Origin: Pycnococcus provasolii
Taxonomy: Eukaryota; Chlorophyta; Pseudoscourfieldiophyceae; Pseudoscourfieldiales
DNA length: 64,000 bases
NCBI GenBank assembly: GCA_049487715.1
Contig: CP150561.1
Span: 124,001 to 188,000 of the forward strand
Direction: 5' to 3'
Part shown: positions 10,793 to 20,957 of the stretch, piece after piece
How positions within the stretch are numbered: the stretch's first letter is position 1
Layout of the letters: each line of letters opens with the position of its first letter
Translations under genes and position numbers: made by a program
Notes under the pieces: model-generated
Told to the model about the DNA's origin: nothing
Seen by the model: only the letters and a program-made list of their open reading frames with translations
The model's database searches: none

Positions 10793-12230
10793 GGTCCTTG
10801 AGGAGGAAGGAGTAAGCACCACGAGGCTCACGAGGCTCACGAGGCGAAGAGAGAGAGACCTGAACTACACCTTAAATACGCTTAAATATCACCTTAAGAA
10901 CTCAAGAGGCTCACGATATACACTTGCACACACTTACTTGTACACCTACAGTATGCCGTGTACACGTCTTAAGCCGTGTACAGGTTTGGCCTTGCCGGCC
11001 TTTTGGCGTGTTCCTCAGGACTGTCCTGGAGACTATAGTAGGCCGCACACCTCCTCCTAGGTGGGTCCCCCAAGGCCCTGGTTGTAAGCTTGGTTGGTTG
11101 TGTTTCTTGCTTCAAGCCTCCAAGGGACGTCTCGTCTCGTACAGTCGTACTACTCTCGTCTCGTCTTGGCGTTGCTCTATCATAGACTAGGCGTCTAGGT
11201 AAACCGGCTGTGTTCAGTGTCTACTGTACTGTCTGGTACATAAGAACTATGACGTAAGTTGGTGACTGTGTGCTGTGCTGCTCCTGTTTCTTTCCCCTTG
11301 CTTTTAGCGGCTACCTATTAGGAAGATCATAAGAGCTCTGGGATCCTGTTCCTGGAGCGAGATCAATTGGGATGATGGGATCCCGTTTGCGAATACAGTA
11401 CTGTACCAACTAAGGTTAGGACAGTACGTCTAGCTAGATCGCGTTCACGTCTAGCTATCGTAGGGAATCCTCTCGTTTCTCTTCTGTAGACGTCCTCGCT
11501 TCGCCGTGGCCGTGCGGACAGGAATTCTCAATTCAGGACACAAAACAACGTCCGCTTAGCAATACCTGTACATACTGTCTGTTCGTCGTGGTACTGTAAC
11601 TTTAAGGCCGTGGTATTTTAAAATAAGAAAAGAAGGGGAAAATGAACGGATTCGCAATGGATTTTGCATGTTGGATCACACGCTTGTTGGAGTCTTGGTG
11701 AGTGGTGACGCTATTTTCACGCTTGGTGGAGGCGTGGAGCAGGGCGACAAGAGATGTCGGCGCGTTGGAAGAGAGCGGCCGAGCGGAACGGAGCCATAAG
11801 GTTAAGGTAGGTATTTTAGGTACAGTACCCATCGACTCGGTAAGTACTGCCCTCGGCGGACTGGCGGAGGGCGTCGCATCGCACTCTGCCCACGCCACGT
11901 CCTGATGACTCCTGTGAGTCTCCTGAGATGAGGTTGGTAGTAGTACTACATACCTGATTTTGCAGCATTTCAGCATTCGCCTGGGGATTTGGAAGACAAA
12001 ACCAAGCACCAAGGGAACCAAGAAACCTAATAAGGAACCCCGAAACATAAGAGTAACCCTAGCCCAAACCCAAACCCTAACCGAGGCGAACTTTCCGCCA
12101 TTTGGATTTCCCCTGGTTTCGGTTTCGCGCCCCCGTCGAATCATTCTCCCTCTGCACGTGCGGTGCGTGCGTGCGTACACGTGTGTACACGGAGTAGTAC
12201 TCGCAGTAGTGGCTAGGCCTCCACGCTCAT
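10793..12230. other. Long divergent intergenic region
   Basis: About 1.4 kb between the unknown membrane protein (-) and CDC26 (+). It contains many stops and no recognisable protein. Short telomere-like words occur at 12053-12085 (CCCTAG, CCCAAACCCAAACCCTAACC), about 150 bp before the CDC26 start. A 192-codon minus-strand frame at 11602-12180 has unusual composition and no domain, and I do not call it. No tRNA-like T-loop was found. Confidence 0.4.
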
Positions 12231-12473
12231 ATGCTCCGCCGCCCGCCGACGCGCATCGAGCTCAAGCACGACGACATCGTCGACGAGTACGTCGAGCACA
12301 AAAATCTACAACAACTCAACCTAGGAGCACAAGGAATGGCGACGCGCATGCAGACGTCGCAACAGTACACAGGAGGTGGGCAGCAAACAAACGTTGCTAC
12401 GTTTCCTCTCCCAGCAGGAACGTACCCTTCCACGTACACCATGGGAGGTGGTGCGGAAATGACGCCAAGATGA
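12231..12473 (+). CDS. CDC26: CDC26 (APC12), small subunit of the anaphase-promoting complex
   Basis: Eighty codons from ATG 12231 to TGA 12473. The first residues, MLRRPPTRIELKHDDI, match the conserved N-terminus of CDC26 (pattern MLRRxPTRxELKxDDI), the part that binds the TPR superhelix of APC6/CDC16. The length (80 aa) is close to that of animal and plant CDC26 (~65-85 aa). The rest is a Gln/Gly/Thr-rich disordered tail, as usual. As part of the APC/C it helps ubiquitinate cyclin B and securin at anaphase. The gene lies tail-to-tail with LCB2 (stop to stop ~160 bp). Short length makes it easy to miss in automatic annotation. Confidence 0.85.
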   Translation: MLRRPPTRIELKHDDIVDEYVEHKNLQQLNLGAQGMATRMQTSQQYTGGGQQTNVATFPLPAGTYPSTYTMGGGAEMTPR

Positions 12474-12636
12474 GACTAAGACTGCCTACTGGTGGAACAC
12501 GACAGTAATTTGAGTTTACTTTACCTTCGTATAACTCCAGCGTACACTCACGCCATCCACCCCGTTCACCGGCGCGCATTCACAGCCCTTTTCTACAAGG
12601 TGCTGGCTGGTAATATTCGAAGGTTCTAATACTTAC

Positions 12637-14190
12637 TTACTTCTTAAGCTCGTACCTTACAGCACACCTGCTCGACACCTCGCGCACAACCTCGAGTGCC
12701 TCGTCGAGGTCGGCGCGCGAGTGTGCTGCAGACAAGCAGAAACGCGCGCGCGATCCCACCAAGTCTGTCGCGGGAAAGCCAACCACCACCACTGCGACGC
12801 CACGCTTGAAGCACTCGCGACTGAATGCCGCAATCTTGCTCGGATTGTACAGCATGAGCGGCATGATCGGACTGTCCTCGTCTCCGAGAATCTGGCATCC
12901 CATCGACTTGAGCTGCTCGCGGAAGTAGTTTGCGTTGTCGTGAAGCTGAGCAATCTTCGCCTGGCCACGTTCGCCTCGCGAGTCGTCGTCGCCCATTAAG
13001 ATCTCGAGCGCGGAGAGAGCCTGCATAGCTGCTGGTGCGCTCATCGACGCGGCGTACAGCGTCGAAGGCGAGTGGCGCTTGATGTGAGCAATCACGTCGT
13101 GATTGGAGGCAATGTAGCCGCCACATGATCCGAATGACTTGGTGAACGTTCCCATCATGATGTCCACGTCCGCAGTGTCGATTCCCAGGTGCTCGCAGAC
13201 GCCGCGCCCTGACGCGCCCATGGCGCCGATGGAGTGCGCCTCGTCGAGGAAGAGATAAGCGCCGTACTTCTTCTTGATCTCGACGATTTCGCGCAGGTTG
13301 CACAAGTGACCCTCCATGCTGTAGATGCCCTCGACGATGACGAGAATCTTCTTCCACGGTTCCCTCGTTCGTGGCTGTCCTTCTGAGATGGCGGCTCGCA
13401 GCACCTTCTCGAGATGCGTGGCGTCGTTGTGGCGGAACACCTTGACACGCGCGCCGCTGAGTCGCACTCCGGAGACGATCGAGCGGTGGTTCAGGCTGTC
13501 GCTGATGATGAGCGAACCTTTGCCCATGAGCACGGGTATGGTGGAGCTGTTGGTGGCGAACCCCATGCCGTACACGATTGCGCTTTCCTTGCCGACGTAC
13601 CTCGCAACGCGACTTTCGAGCGCCGCGAGCACGGGCGACGTTCCCGCCTCGACGGTAGACGAGCACTGCGCCCATCCGTACCTTCGCGACGCCTCGAGCG
13701 ATCGCGGCGTGCAGTACGGGTCGGACGCCGCGAACCCGAGGTAGTTGTACGACCCTAGGTTGAGGCACGGCCTTGAACGTCCGGTTGACTTGAGCGACCA
13801 CTTGTTATCTTTGTCCTCTTCTCTTTCCATGACGTTGAATCTTGCATCCGGCGCACTATTGATGGGTCGACTGAAGCAGTCTTGTATGCGTGCGAACATG
13901 CGTCTGGTGTAGAAGTCGTCCCCTTCTTCCAACATGGGCGCCATGTCTCCGCACTGCACGCCTGATCGGCCCACAGCCCCCGCGCGTTCGTTTGCGAGTG
14001 ACCCCAAGGAGTCACTAGTCTTAGAGGCGTCTGAAGAAGGAGCGAGGAACGCCCGTCCCATGATGAGCGCTAGAGCCCGCCGGTAGAAGTCACGCGTGTG
14101 TCCGAACAGTATCAGTACGGCGTAGCTGAAGTAAGTTGTCAAGGCCGTCAGGTACGGCGTCGTGTACGCGTGCATACCGCCCATGACCAT
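12637..14190 (-). CDS. LCB2: Serine palmitoyltransferase, catalytic subunit LCB2
   Basis: 517 residues from the ATG at 14190; a few extra upstream codons lack an ATG. It is an alpha-oxoamine synthase with fold-type I PLP aminotransferase features: an N-terminal membrane segment (YLTALTTYFSYAVLILFG), LNLGSYNYLGF, DEAHSIGAMG, and the LCB2-type PLP-lysine motif GTFTKSFGS with Lys at about 351. LCB1 lacks this lysine, so this is the catalytic partner. It condenses serine with palmitoyl-CoA in the ER to start sphingoid-base synthesis. Full length, single exon. It is divergent from the DoxX-like gene across a telomere-like array. Confidence 0.95.
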   Translation of the reverse strand: MVMGGMHAYTTPYLTALTTYFSYAVLILFGHTRDFYRRALALIMGRAFLAPSSDASKTSDSLGSLANERAGAVGRSGVQCGDMAPMLEEGDDFYTRRMFARIQDCFSRPINSAPDARFNVMEREEDKDNKWSLKSTGRSRPCLNLGSYNYLGFAASDPYCTPRSLEASRRYGWAQCSSTVEAGTSPVLAALESRVARYVGKESAIVYGMGFATNSSTIPVLMGKGSLIISDSLNHRSIVSGVRLSGARVKVFRHNDATHLEKVLRAAISEGQPRTREPWKKILVIVEGIYSMEGHLCNLREIVEIKKKYGAYLFLDEAHSIGAMGASGRGVCEHLGIDTADVDIMMGTFTKSFGSCGGYIASNHDVIAHIKRHSPSTLYAASMSAPAAMQALSALEILMGDDDSRGERGQAKIAQLHDNANYFREQLKSMGCQILGDEDSPIMPLMLYNPSKIAAFSRECFKRGVAVVVVGFPATDLVGSRARFCLSAAHSRADLDEALEVVREVSSRCAVRYELKK

Positions 14191-14643
14191 GATGTGATGA
14201 GACAAAACACCGCACGGACCCGGGTGGACGGAGTTGCCCAGATGCAGATGACGTCGCTCGCTCGCCGGGCCCGGGGAGAGAGAGAGAGAGGGGGACGCGG
14301 GGGGGGCCGGGGGCAGCCGGGGGAGAGGCTCAGAAGGGGGTATTCCCTTAACCCCTAACCCTTAAGTCCCTAACTCCCTAACCCCTAACTCCCTAACCCC
14401 TAACTCCCTAAGTCCCTAACCCCTAAGTCCCTAACCCCTAACTCCCTAAGTCCCTAACCCTAACCCTAACCGTCTGGGATAGGTTTGCTCCTACTTTTTC
14501 GTTTTTCCCGCTCCCCGTTCTTTTGCTCCCTCCCTTGACCCTTTTGTCTTTTTCCCCCGTTTTTTTTTCTGCCAATCATATCATGTCGCCGTTCATGTCT
14601 TCTCTTCCTCCCTAATAGAATACTTGTCTCCCCTCGTACCTCA
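14191..14643. other. Divergent intergenic region dominated by a telomere-like array
   Basis: A 450-bp region between LCB2 (-) and the DoxX-like gene (+). It contains a GA/G-rich stretch (about 14270-14330), the degenerate CCCTAA array (14345-14472) and a T/C-rich tract before the plus-strand ATG. Both promoters must lie here. Confidence 0.5.
14345..14472 (+). repeat. Interstitial telomere-like array (CCCTAAC / CCCTAAGT / CCCTAACT units)
   Basis: About 16 consecutive degenerate units of 6-9 nt built on CCCTAA, alternating CCCTAACC, CCTAACTC and CCTAAGTC, and ending in three clean CCCTAA units. It is direct sequence evidence for a telomere-type repeat sitting in an internal divergent promoter region rather than at a chromosome end. 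Confidence 0.9.
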
Positions 14644-15483
14644 ATGAGCTCATGCAGTACACGTGTTTCTGTTTCTTCTCTACCTTTACGTGTCATGTCT
14701 GTTACTCTTACGGGGAGGATTAGATCTGGGTTAGCACATGCACAGCTCTCTCCTCTCAGTCTTGTGAGAACTCCTCCTTTAAAGGGAGGAAGGTTAGTGC
14801 GCACATGTGCGTCGAAACGTGGTGACATTATTGACTCATCTTCAGGCTCCGAACGAAAGTCGGAGTTCGACGAATGGACGAGGCCGTGGGAAGCGCCGGG
14901 ATATCGAGGTGCCGTAATTAGCGCACTGCCAGAAAACCAACAGAAGATCGCATTCGCTGCTATTAGTGCAGGCATATCCGTGGGCACAGCGCTCATCTGC
15001 GCGCTCAGCCTTGACGTCGGCGACGTCGGCGCGGGCGTGCTAGGAGCTCTGTACATATTAGGAGGCGTTGCGCACTTCGCCGTTTTCGACCAGTACACGA
15101 CCATCGTGCCTCATGAAGGGGCGTTCGGTGGACTCTGGCGTGTCCCTGGGACACCGGCGTTTCACGTCACTTGGACCGGAATTGCGGAGATGGCCGGTGG
15201 ACTAGGCTTAATTGCTGGTGGACCGGTGCACGCGGTCCCACACGTCGTTGGCCGAATCAGTGGCTTCGCACTATTCGTCTTGACCATCGCCATCACACCC
15301 GCGAACATCTATGCCGCCACAAATAACGCACCAGGACCGGGACCACCGCCTGAGGATGGCGAGCTTCCCCCTCTCGTGGAACAATCAGGGCACGTTGGAC
15401 GCGCCGTCGCTCAGTGCGTGCTGCTCGCCGCGTTGTGGTCCGCAGCCTTCAACGGCTGCGACGATTGCGTCACACGCGTGTAA
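14644..15483 (+). CDS. DoxX-like integral membrane protein, probably plastid-targeted
   Basis: 279 codons from ATG to TAA. The first ~55 residues are rich in Ser, Arg, Thr and Leu and poor in acidic residues, like a chloroplast transit peptide. The mature part has four hydrophobic segments with the DoxX-family pattern: a first helix (AFAAISAGISVGTALICAL), LGALYILGGVAHF, FHVTWTGIAEMAGGLGLIAG, and the polar motif ITPANIYAAT near the last helices. The gene is like plant plastid proteins of this type, whose biochemical role is not firmly known. The alternative is an ordinary non-plastid DoxX protein. Confidence 0.7.
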   Translation: MSSCSTRVSVSSLPLRVMSVTLTGRIRSGLAHAQLSPLSLVRTPPLKGGRLVRTCASKRGDIIDSSSGSERKSEFDEWTRPWEAPGYRGAVISALPENQQKIAFAAISAGISVGTALICALSLDVGDVGAGVLGALYILGGVAHFAVFDQYTTIVPHEGAFGGLWRVPGTPAFHVTWTGIAEMAGGLGLIAGGPVHAVPHVVGRISGFALFVLTIAITPANIYAATNNAPGPGPPPEDGELPPLVEQSGHVGRAVAQCVLLAALWSAAFNGCDDCVTRV

Positions 15484-15520
15484 AATTTTCTTTTTGTCAC
15501 ATGCCGTAGTCAGTTACAAC

Positions 15521-16740
15521 TTACACGCCCATCTGCTCTTCTCCTGGTGGGCTCATCTCGAGATCCGAGGAAGTGTTGAGAACCTCGTCAATGTTTCGGA
15601 ATTGTCGCGGGTAAAACGCCCAGAGAAAAAGAGGCGTCGCCACAACAGAGACAATCACCGCAATCACGTTCTCGTAAAATAGTCCCATCTGCAAATACGT
15701 GTACGTTATGCCGCCACCGGTGAAGCGCGACACGCGCTTATCCAAAATGTGGTCAATGTCACCAGATCCGATCCTGTTTATTTAGTAGTGTTGTCAGTGA
15801 TTGTTGTTTATCTCTGCCATGGATGGATGGTAATCATGGGATCATCACGGTAGATTAGTTAGAGGTAGACGTACATAAAGCCCCACGTCCATTCATTTAC
15901 GACAACAATGATCACAAACACCTTTATCAGAACGAACTTGAGTTCCGCGCGAAGACCATGCAGATGCCCGCTAACGATACGCCAGAATGGAAGCATTCCA
16001 CTCGCGATGATCAATACGACGACAACATTCAAGACAGCCAGGATAAGCTTGATGGCACGTTCCAACGCTTTCTTATTCTTAGACTCATCCGCTGGCGTGC
16101 TTTGATGATCATGCTGATGGATATTTTCGTACGTCTCGAAAATGGCCTTGGCGAGAGCAATGATCGCCTTGGTCCACATCCACTGTCCGATCATGCGACG
16201 CAAGTGTCCCAAGCGTGTGCGACCATCCTTTGCGACACAGCAGCATGGAATGAAGCAACAAACGCATCGCAGAACACCAGTACGACGGCGGCATCCCTCC
16301 GAGTCCTTTTCATCATCCTTTTGCTTCTGATTTCGATCGTCAATCATCTGCACGACGACTGACTCGCCGCCAACCCACCACGTACACAACCAGTAAAAGC
16401 AGTACATCGTCATGCCCTCATAGAAAGAGAGAAATACGTTGATGAATGGAGCGTAGTTGACGAACAGGATCTGAATTGCTGATAGAAAGCCGTACACGGT
16501 GGGAAGGAGAGCGATGCGCGCCGCCAGCAACTCCATCATCACTACCTTGAGCGAGCTAGCGTCGATTGGGTGGACTTTTGGACGGCACGCCTCAGCGTAG
16601 AGCACGATCCCACTGGCGACCAGCAAGAGGAAGGTGACGATCAAAATAATCGAGGTTATCGCCGTTAAATGCGGCGTGACGAACGCGACGACACCAACCA
16701 CGTCATGCGCCACGTATTCAGTGGTGGAGTTGGACGACAT
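15521..16740 (-). CDS. OST-alpha / TMEM184 / LAZ1-type membrane protein (two exons)
   Basis: Exon 1 runs 16740-15875 and exon 2 runs 15773-15521. The 101-nt intron (15874-15774) has a GTACGT donor and a CAG acceptor. The join keeps the frame and gives 372 residues with TAA at 15521. Hydrophobic helices match the seven-helix organic-solute-transporter alpha fold: TSIILIVTFLLLVASGIVLY, ALLPTVYGFLSAIQILF, the family-like FYEGMTMYCFYWL followed by VGGE, and helices near the C-terminus. A Cys-rich cluster (CVCCFIPCCC) in a loop is a likely palmitoylation site. Related plant proteins (LAZ1) act at the vacuolar membrane and in cell-death and brassinosteroid signalling. Exon 1 starts at the first ATG. 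Confidence 0.8.
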
Positions 16741-16852
16741 ATCTGATCGTGGCAAATTTTGGAATTTTAATCCTGATGACAGCCCCGTTGTGTCGTGACG
16801 GGAAAGTGGTTAGGGAAAAACGGCAAAAACCTAGAGAATAGGGGTTTTAAAT

Positions 16853-18644
16853 CTACAATTTGTATACACCAGCGTCGCGCAAACTCGGGTATAGATTTCG
16901 GTAAACATCATAGATATGATCAAAGACTTCTTCAGCATCTTTCGAAGGCGCAAATAAGGTGCGGGACACTGTTGTGTCACTTCGCATGAAGTCTTCGTCG
17001 ACGTCCATACCCAGCGCATCCAAGGCGAGAAGCGCGGCGCCTCTCGCGGCGACGCCTTCGGCATCTGGATCGGCGTCTATGCGCATGCCAAGAACGTCGC
17101 TTAGAATCTGAGGCCACAAAGTAGATTTCGCTCCTCCTCCCGTGAACAGAATAACGTCGTCCGTATTCACCGCCGCACCCGCCGCACGCATACATTCTGC
17201 AAGTGAGCGGTAGCCGAGAGCCACGCCCTCTAACACAGCACGCGCGAGTTCCTCTTGTCCCGTGGAAGAGGAAATGTTCAGGAATGCTCCTCGTGCCTTT
17301 TAAATTTTGAAAGGAAGAGTGAGTGAGTGATACGAACAAACAAAAACAAGGAAATCAAGGAATCAATAGACAAGAGAGAGTGAGATGTACCTTTGGATCG
17401 AGGAACGGCGACCGCTCGCCAGCTAAATGAGGCATGAAAATCACTCCGCCGCACCCGTCATCAGCCTTACTTGCAATGTTGTCAAGCTGCTTGAGTGATC
17501 CGCCTGCAAACATCGACGCTGCCCACGCTGCAGCTCCCCCCGTGGTTGTCATAGACGCCGCGACGATCCGTTTGCTTTCTTGTGGATGCAGGACATCGTA
17601 CACGCCATCAGCCATGGGCGTGCTATCATCGACGGTGGTTGCAATCCATCCAGACGTTCCTAAATAGATATAAGCGCCGTCGCCAGCACCAAGTGTTGTC
17701 GCGCCCAAATCACCGCATCCTTGAACAACGCGCGCGTCAATCAGTGAAGAGCACAGTCCGAGCCGTTCAGCGGTGTGTTTTGAGACGGTCCCAAGCACGG
17801 CATTCGCAGGCGCTAGTTCGGGCAAAAGCTTGACGTCGAGTCCACAACTCGCGATGGCGTCTTTCGCCCAGTCATTTGTGCGCACGTCAAGCAAGCCTGT
17901 CGTTGCCGCGGTCGTTCGGTCACAAACAAATGTTTCAGGACAGAGCGCGTTGGCAACAAACGAGTGTGCGCCAAAGAGTAGGGGAGTGCATTTGTTATCG
18001 TCGAGCGTATCCGGCTCGTTGTCGACGAGGTATCTCCACTTTGCGAGCACACTCGCCGCTCCCTTGTAGTTGGATAGGTGCTCGAGCGTGCCGTCCCTTT
18101 GTAGAATATTTTCGCAGAATGACGCTTGTTTTTCCGCACGTGTATCTGAGTACAGCAAGCACATGGGTCTATTTTTCACGACGGTATTTTGCATGGTTCC
18201 TGAGAAGACGATAGCTGCAACATTGTTGCCTTCGTCGCATTGGGAGCAGCACGCGTTCGCCGCATCGACGAACGCGTCAATCCACGCTTGCGTGCGTTGT
18301 TCGACAAATCCTCCTTCTAAGGAGACGGAGTCACGTGTTTGAAATCCTGAGGACGCACGTGCGACGATACCCGCATCCTGACGCACTAAAAGCGCTTTCG
18401 TCGACGACGTGCCCACGTCCACCGCCAAGATCAACGAAGATGAGGATGAGGATGAGGATGAAGATGATGAAGGAGATGAAGAAGCACGAGAAGCACGAGC
18501 ACTACGAGACCCACGAGAACGAGCACTCTTCAAGACGCTCACAAAGCCGCTATTCACGGAGACGGAGACATGAATATTGCGGCGTGATCGAGCTGTTTCT
18601 TTTAGATGAAGATGGGAGAGACTACTACTCATGCGAGGAGGCAT
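16853..18644 (-). CDS. FGGY-family carbohydrate kinase, xylulokinase-like (two exons)
   Basis: Exon 1 is 18644-17391 and exon 2 is 17296-16853. The 94-nt intron has a GTACAT donor and an AAAG acceptor. The join falls inside the motif ERSPFLDPK|ARGAF and gives 565 residues. The sugar-kinase signatures are present in order: phosphate-1 motif LAVDVGTSSTKALL, SGTMQN, SDTRA, the YLGTSGW segment, PHLAGERSPFLDP-ARGAF, and ILFTGGGAKS near the adenosine site. The ARGAF/ARAVLEGVA block is most like xylulokinase (D-xylulose to xylulose-5-phosphate); gluconokinase-like specificity is the main alternative. The first ~70 residues (basic, then a long Ser run) look like an organelle transit peptide, as in plant plastid XK-1 proteins. 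Confidence 0.85.
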
Positions 18645-19232
18645 GACGACATGTTTTGCCCCGGAGGAGGAAACTTTCTTAAGGTAAATGATGATCCACC
18701 AGGACGATGGCGGGCAACCCTAACCCTAATCCGACCATCTTCTCTTGAAGCCAATTTTCAAGCGGAGTGGATTGGGAGCTTTTCAGGTGGACGTTGTGGC
18801 CTCGTTGTTAAATTCGTTCCGGAGAAGAAAGTTCGTCCCCACCATCTGTCCCCACCTATGAACGGGCCCCGTTTGACGTTTCGTTCCGTTTGGACTGGCA
18901 ACTGGCAACTGGACCAAGGCCCCGGCCCGGGGCCCCGATATCCCTTGCAAGCAATATCTGCCTTAAGGCCGCGCCCATCAATCAATCAACGTCAGTCAAA
19001 TCACGTGTTGGTTTGTGATGGCGTCACAACTTCATGAACAAGAGCACAATATGCATCTTTTCCTTCGTCAGGGTCAGGGTCATTTCTCGATCAAAATAAC
19101 CTTAGTAGGAAGTTACCCAGTCACCTTCCGTCCATCCCCGGATCGAACCACCCTGTGCAAAATGCCGCCAACTTATTAGCAAACTCAACAAATATACAAC
19201 CGTCGCGGAGAACGAAAGAAAGCGCAGGATCC
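18645..19232. other. Divergent intergenic region with telomere-like motif
   Basis: About 590 bp between the FGGY kinase (-) and the WD40 gene (+). It contains ACCCTAACCCTAATC at 18717-18731 and a GC-rich palindrome-like block near 18918-18935 (CCCCGGCCCGGGGCCCCG). No coding signal stands out. Confidence 0.5.
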
Positions 19233-20687
19233 ATGGCGGGCTCACTAAGTATCAGCACTACGCCCGCGTTCAGGGAAAGAGCCATGAGCCTTAAGCCGTC
19301 GGTGGGACCAGCCACGTACGGAAGGAGGTCGTCCAGCGTCTCCTTCTCCTTCGACGGACAAGGACCCACGCCAGAACCGGGGTTCGAACTCATGCCCGGT
19401 GAACTGCCAGCACCGCCGCCCAAGCCAGGAACGACGTACAACAGCAGAGGAGACGTCGAGGAAGACGCGGCAATGTACCACATCAGCGCGCACCAAGGTG
19501 CCGTGTACGCAGTGTGCTTCTCAGCGGACAACGAGTGGCTCTTCTCGGCAAGCCAGGATAACACCGTTCGCGTCTGGCGCATGGCGGACGGCGAGTGCAT
19601 GCACGTCATACAGAGCCACGACGCACCCGTGCTGACTCTCGCCACCTCGTGCTCTGTCGCGGGCAAACTGCTCGTCACCGGCGACAAGAAGAATAAGCTG
19701 ATTTTGTTCGAGCTGCGAGGCGACGCCGCCGCCTTGCGACCTACGAAGAGGTGGGAGGCGGACGACAGCGGTGGCTCCGGGTGGGATATTCCATACCAGG
19801 CACATCCGAGCACGAGGTACGGCGCGTCGTACACCACGAAGGGCGTCAACGCGCTCGCGCTCACGCCCGACGATCGGCTCGTGTGCAGCGGAACGGCGAG
19901 GGGAACGGTGAGCATATTCCAGTCGTCGAGCGGAAAGCCGTACACCGTTCTACTCGGTCACACGGGACCCATCTCGTGCATCAAGGTGACCGCGGACTCG
20001 AGGTACGTCTTCTCCAGTAGTGCCGACGCCACGATCATGATTTGGGACATCGACGAGCTCGGTGGAAAGTACGTCAACTTGCGCAAGGGAACGGAGAAGC
20101 TCGTGAAGCGACGCATCGTTGCCACGCTGCGAGGTCACACCGGCGGCATTTCGTCGATGGTGTTAAGCTCTGACGATAGGCGGCTGTACTCGTCAAGCTC
20201 CGACGGAACGACGCGTGCCTGGATGGTGGTGCGTAGCGCCGACGGCAAGCACATCCGAGCGGATCCCGAGGACGAGAGCCTGTACCTGCACGGAGGATCC
20301 GCGTCTAGCTCCGGTACCGCGACAACGGCTGGCGCGCACTGCCTTCTCGTGATGCGTGGCCACTGCGGGCAGAGCGTGCGCGCCCTTGCCCTCTCGGAGT
20401 CCGAGGGCATGGCGTACGGAACGTTGTTTAGCGCCGGCGAGGATAATGCCGTCAAGGTGTGGCGTGCCGCGGACGGCCGTTGGCTTCGCACTCTCAAGGG
20501 TCACACGGACTGGGCAACGACGCTAGCCCTTTCGCCTGACAACACCATGCTTGCGAGTGGCAGCCACGACGCGACGCTCATGGTATTTCGCGTAGGTGGC
20601 ATCGTCAAGCGCGAGGTGGTCGCGGCGGCAACCACCGTGAGCGCCGCGCAGCTCATCGGCGGAGGCATGGTTGGAGGCGTTGGGTAA
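19233..20687 (+). CDS. WD40-repeat beta-propeller protein
   Basis: 484 residues from the ATG at 19233 (CCATGG context); codons upstream are open but lack an ATG. After a Ser/Pro/Gly-rich leader of ~80 residues come at least six WD repeats. Clear ones include HQGAVYAVCFSA..DNTVRVWRM, GVNALALTPDDRLV, GHTGPISCIKV..ATIMIWDI, GHTGGISSMVLSSDD and GHTDWATTLALSPDN..ATLMVFRV. It would form a single propeller used as a protein-interaction platform. I cannot assign a specific complex. TGTAA follows the stop by ~30 nt. Confidence 0.85.
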   Translation: MAGSLSISTTPAFRERAMSLKPSVGPATYGRRSSSVSFSFDGQGPTPEPGFELMPGELPAPPPKPGTTYNSRGDVEEDAAMYHISAHQGAVYAVCFSADNEWLFSASQDNTVRVWRMADGECMHVIQSHDAPVLTLATSCSVAGKLLVTGDKKNKLILFELRGDAAALRPTKRWEADDSGGSGWDIPYQAHPSTRYGASYTTKGVNALALTPDDRLVCSGTARGTVSIFQSSSGKPYTVLLGHTGPISCIKVTADSRYVFSSSADATIMIWDIDELGGKYVNLRKGTEKLVKRRIVATLRGHTGGISSMVLSSDDRRLYSSSSDGTTRAWMVVRSADGKHIRADPEDESLYLHGGSASSSGTATTAGAHCLLVMRGHCGQSVRALALSESEGMAYGTLFSAGEDNAVKVWRAADGRWLRTLKGHTDWATTLALSPDNTMLASGSHDATLMVFRVGGIVKREVVAAATTVSAAQLIGGGMVGGVG

Positions 20688-20957
20688 GGCAATCCTCCCA
20701 CTCCCCACCCCCCGTGTGCTTGTAATTAAAATCCTATGTATGATTATCAAGGAGCGCGAGCGAGTGAGGCAGTACGGTCTGGCAGCGATGGCGTCGACAA
20801 CAACAACAACAAGTCGCAAGCGGAGCTCTCACGCCGGACGCCAACGAAAAGCGCCCTGATATAGATAGATCCTTCGAAATCACCACATGTGAATGCTGGA
20901 CGAAGTAAACTCCATTCCATTACTAAATGTTTGATCAAAGCACAGAAAAAGAAAAGT

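Noticed and set aside
11602-12180. 192-codon minus-strand frame
   Set aside because: It runs through telomere-like and promoter sequence of CDC26, starts in low-complexity Arg/Thr, and has no domain.
12644-13801. 385-codon second minus-strand frame inside LCB2
   Set aside because: Same-strand alternative frame of LCB2; Arg-rich shadow composition and no motifs.
19379-19402. tRNA T-loop-like GGTTCGAA
   Set aside because: It lies within the WD40 coding frame and has no acceptor or anticodon arms around it.
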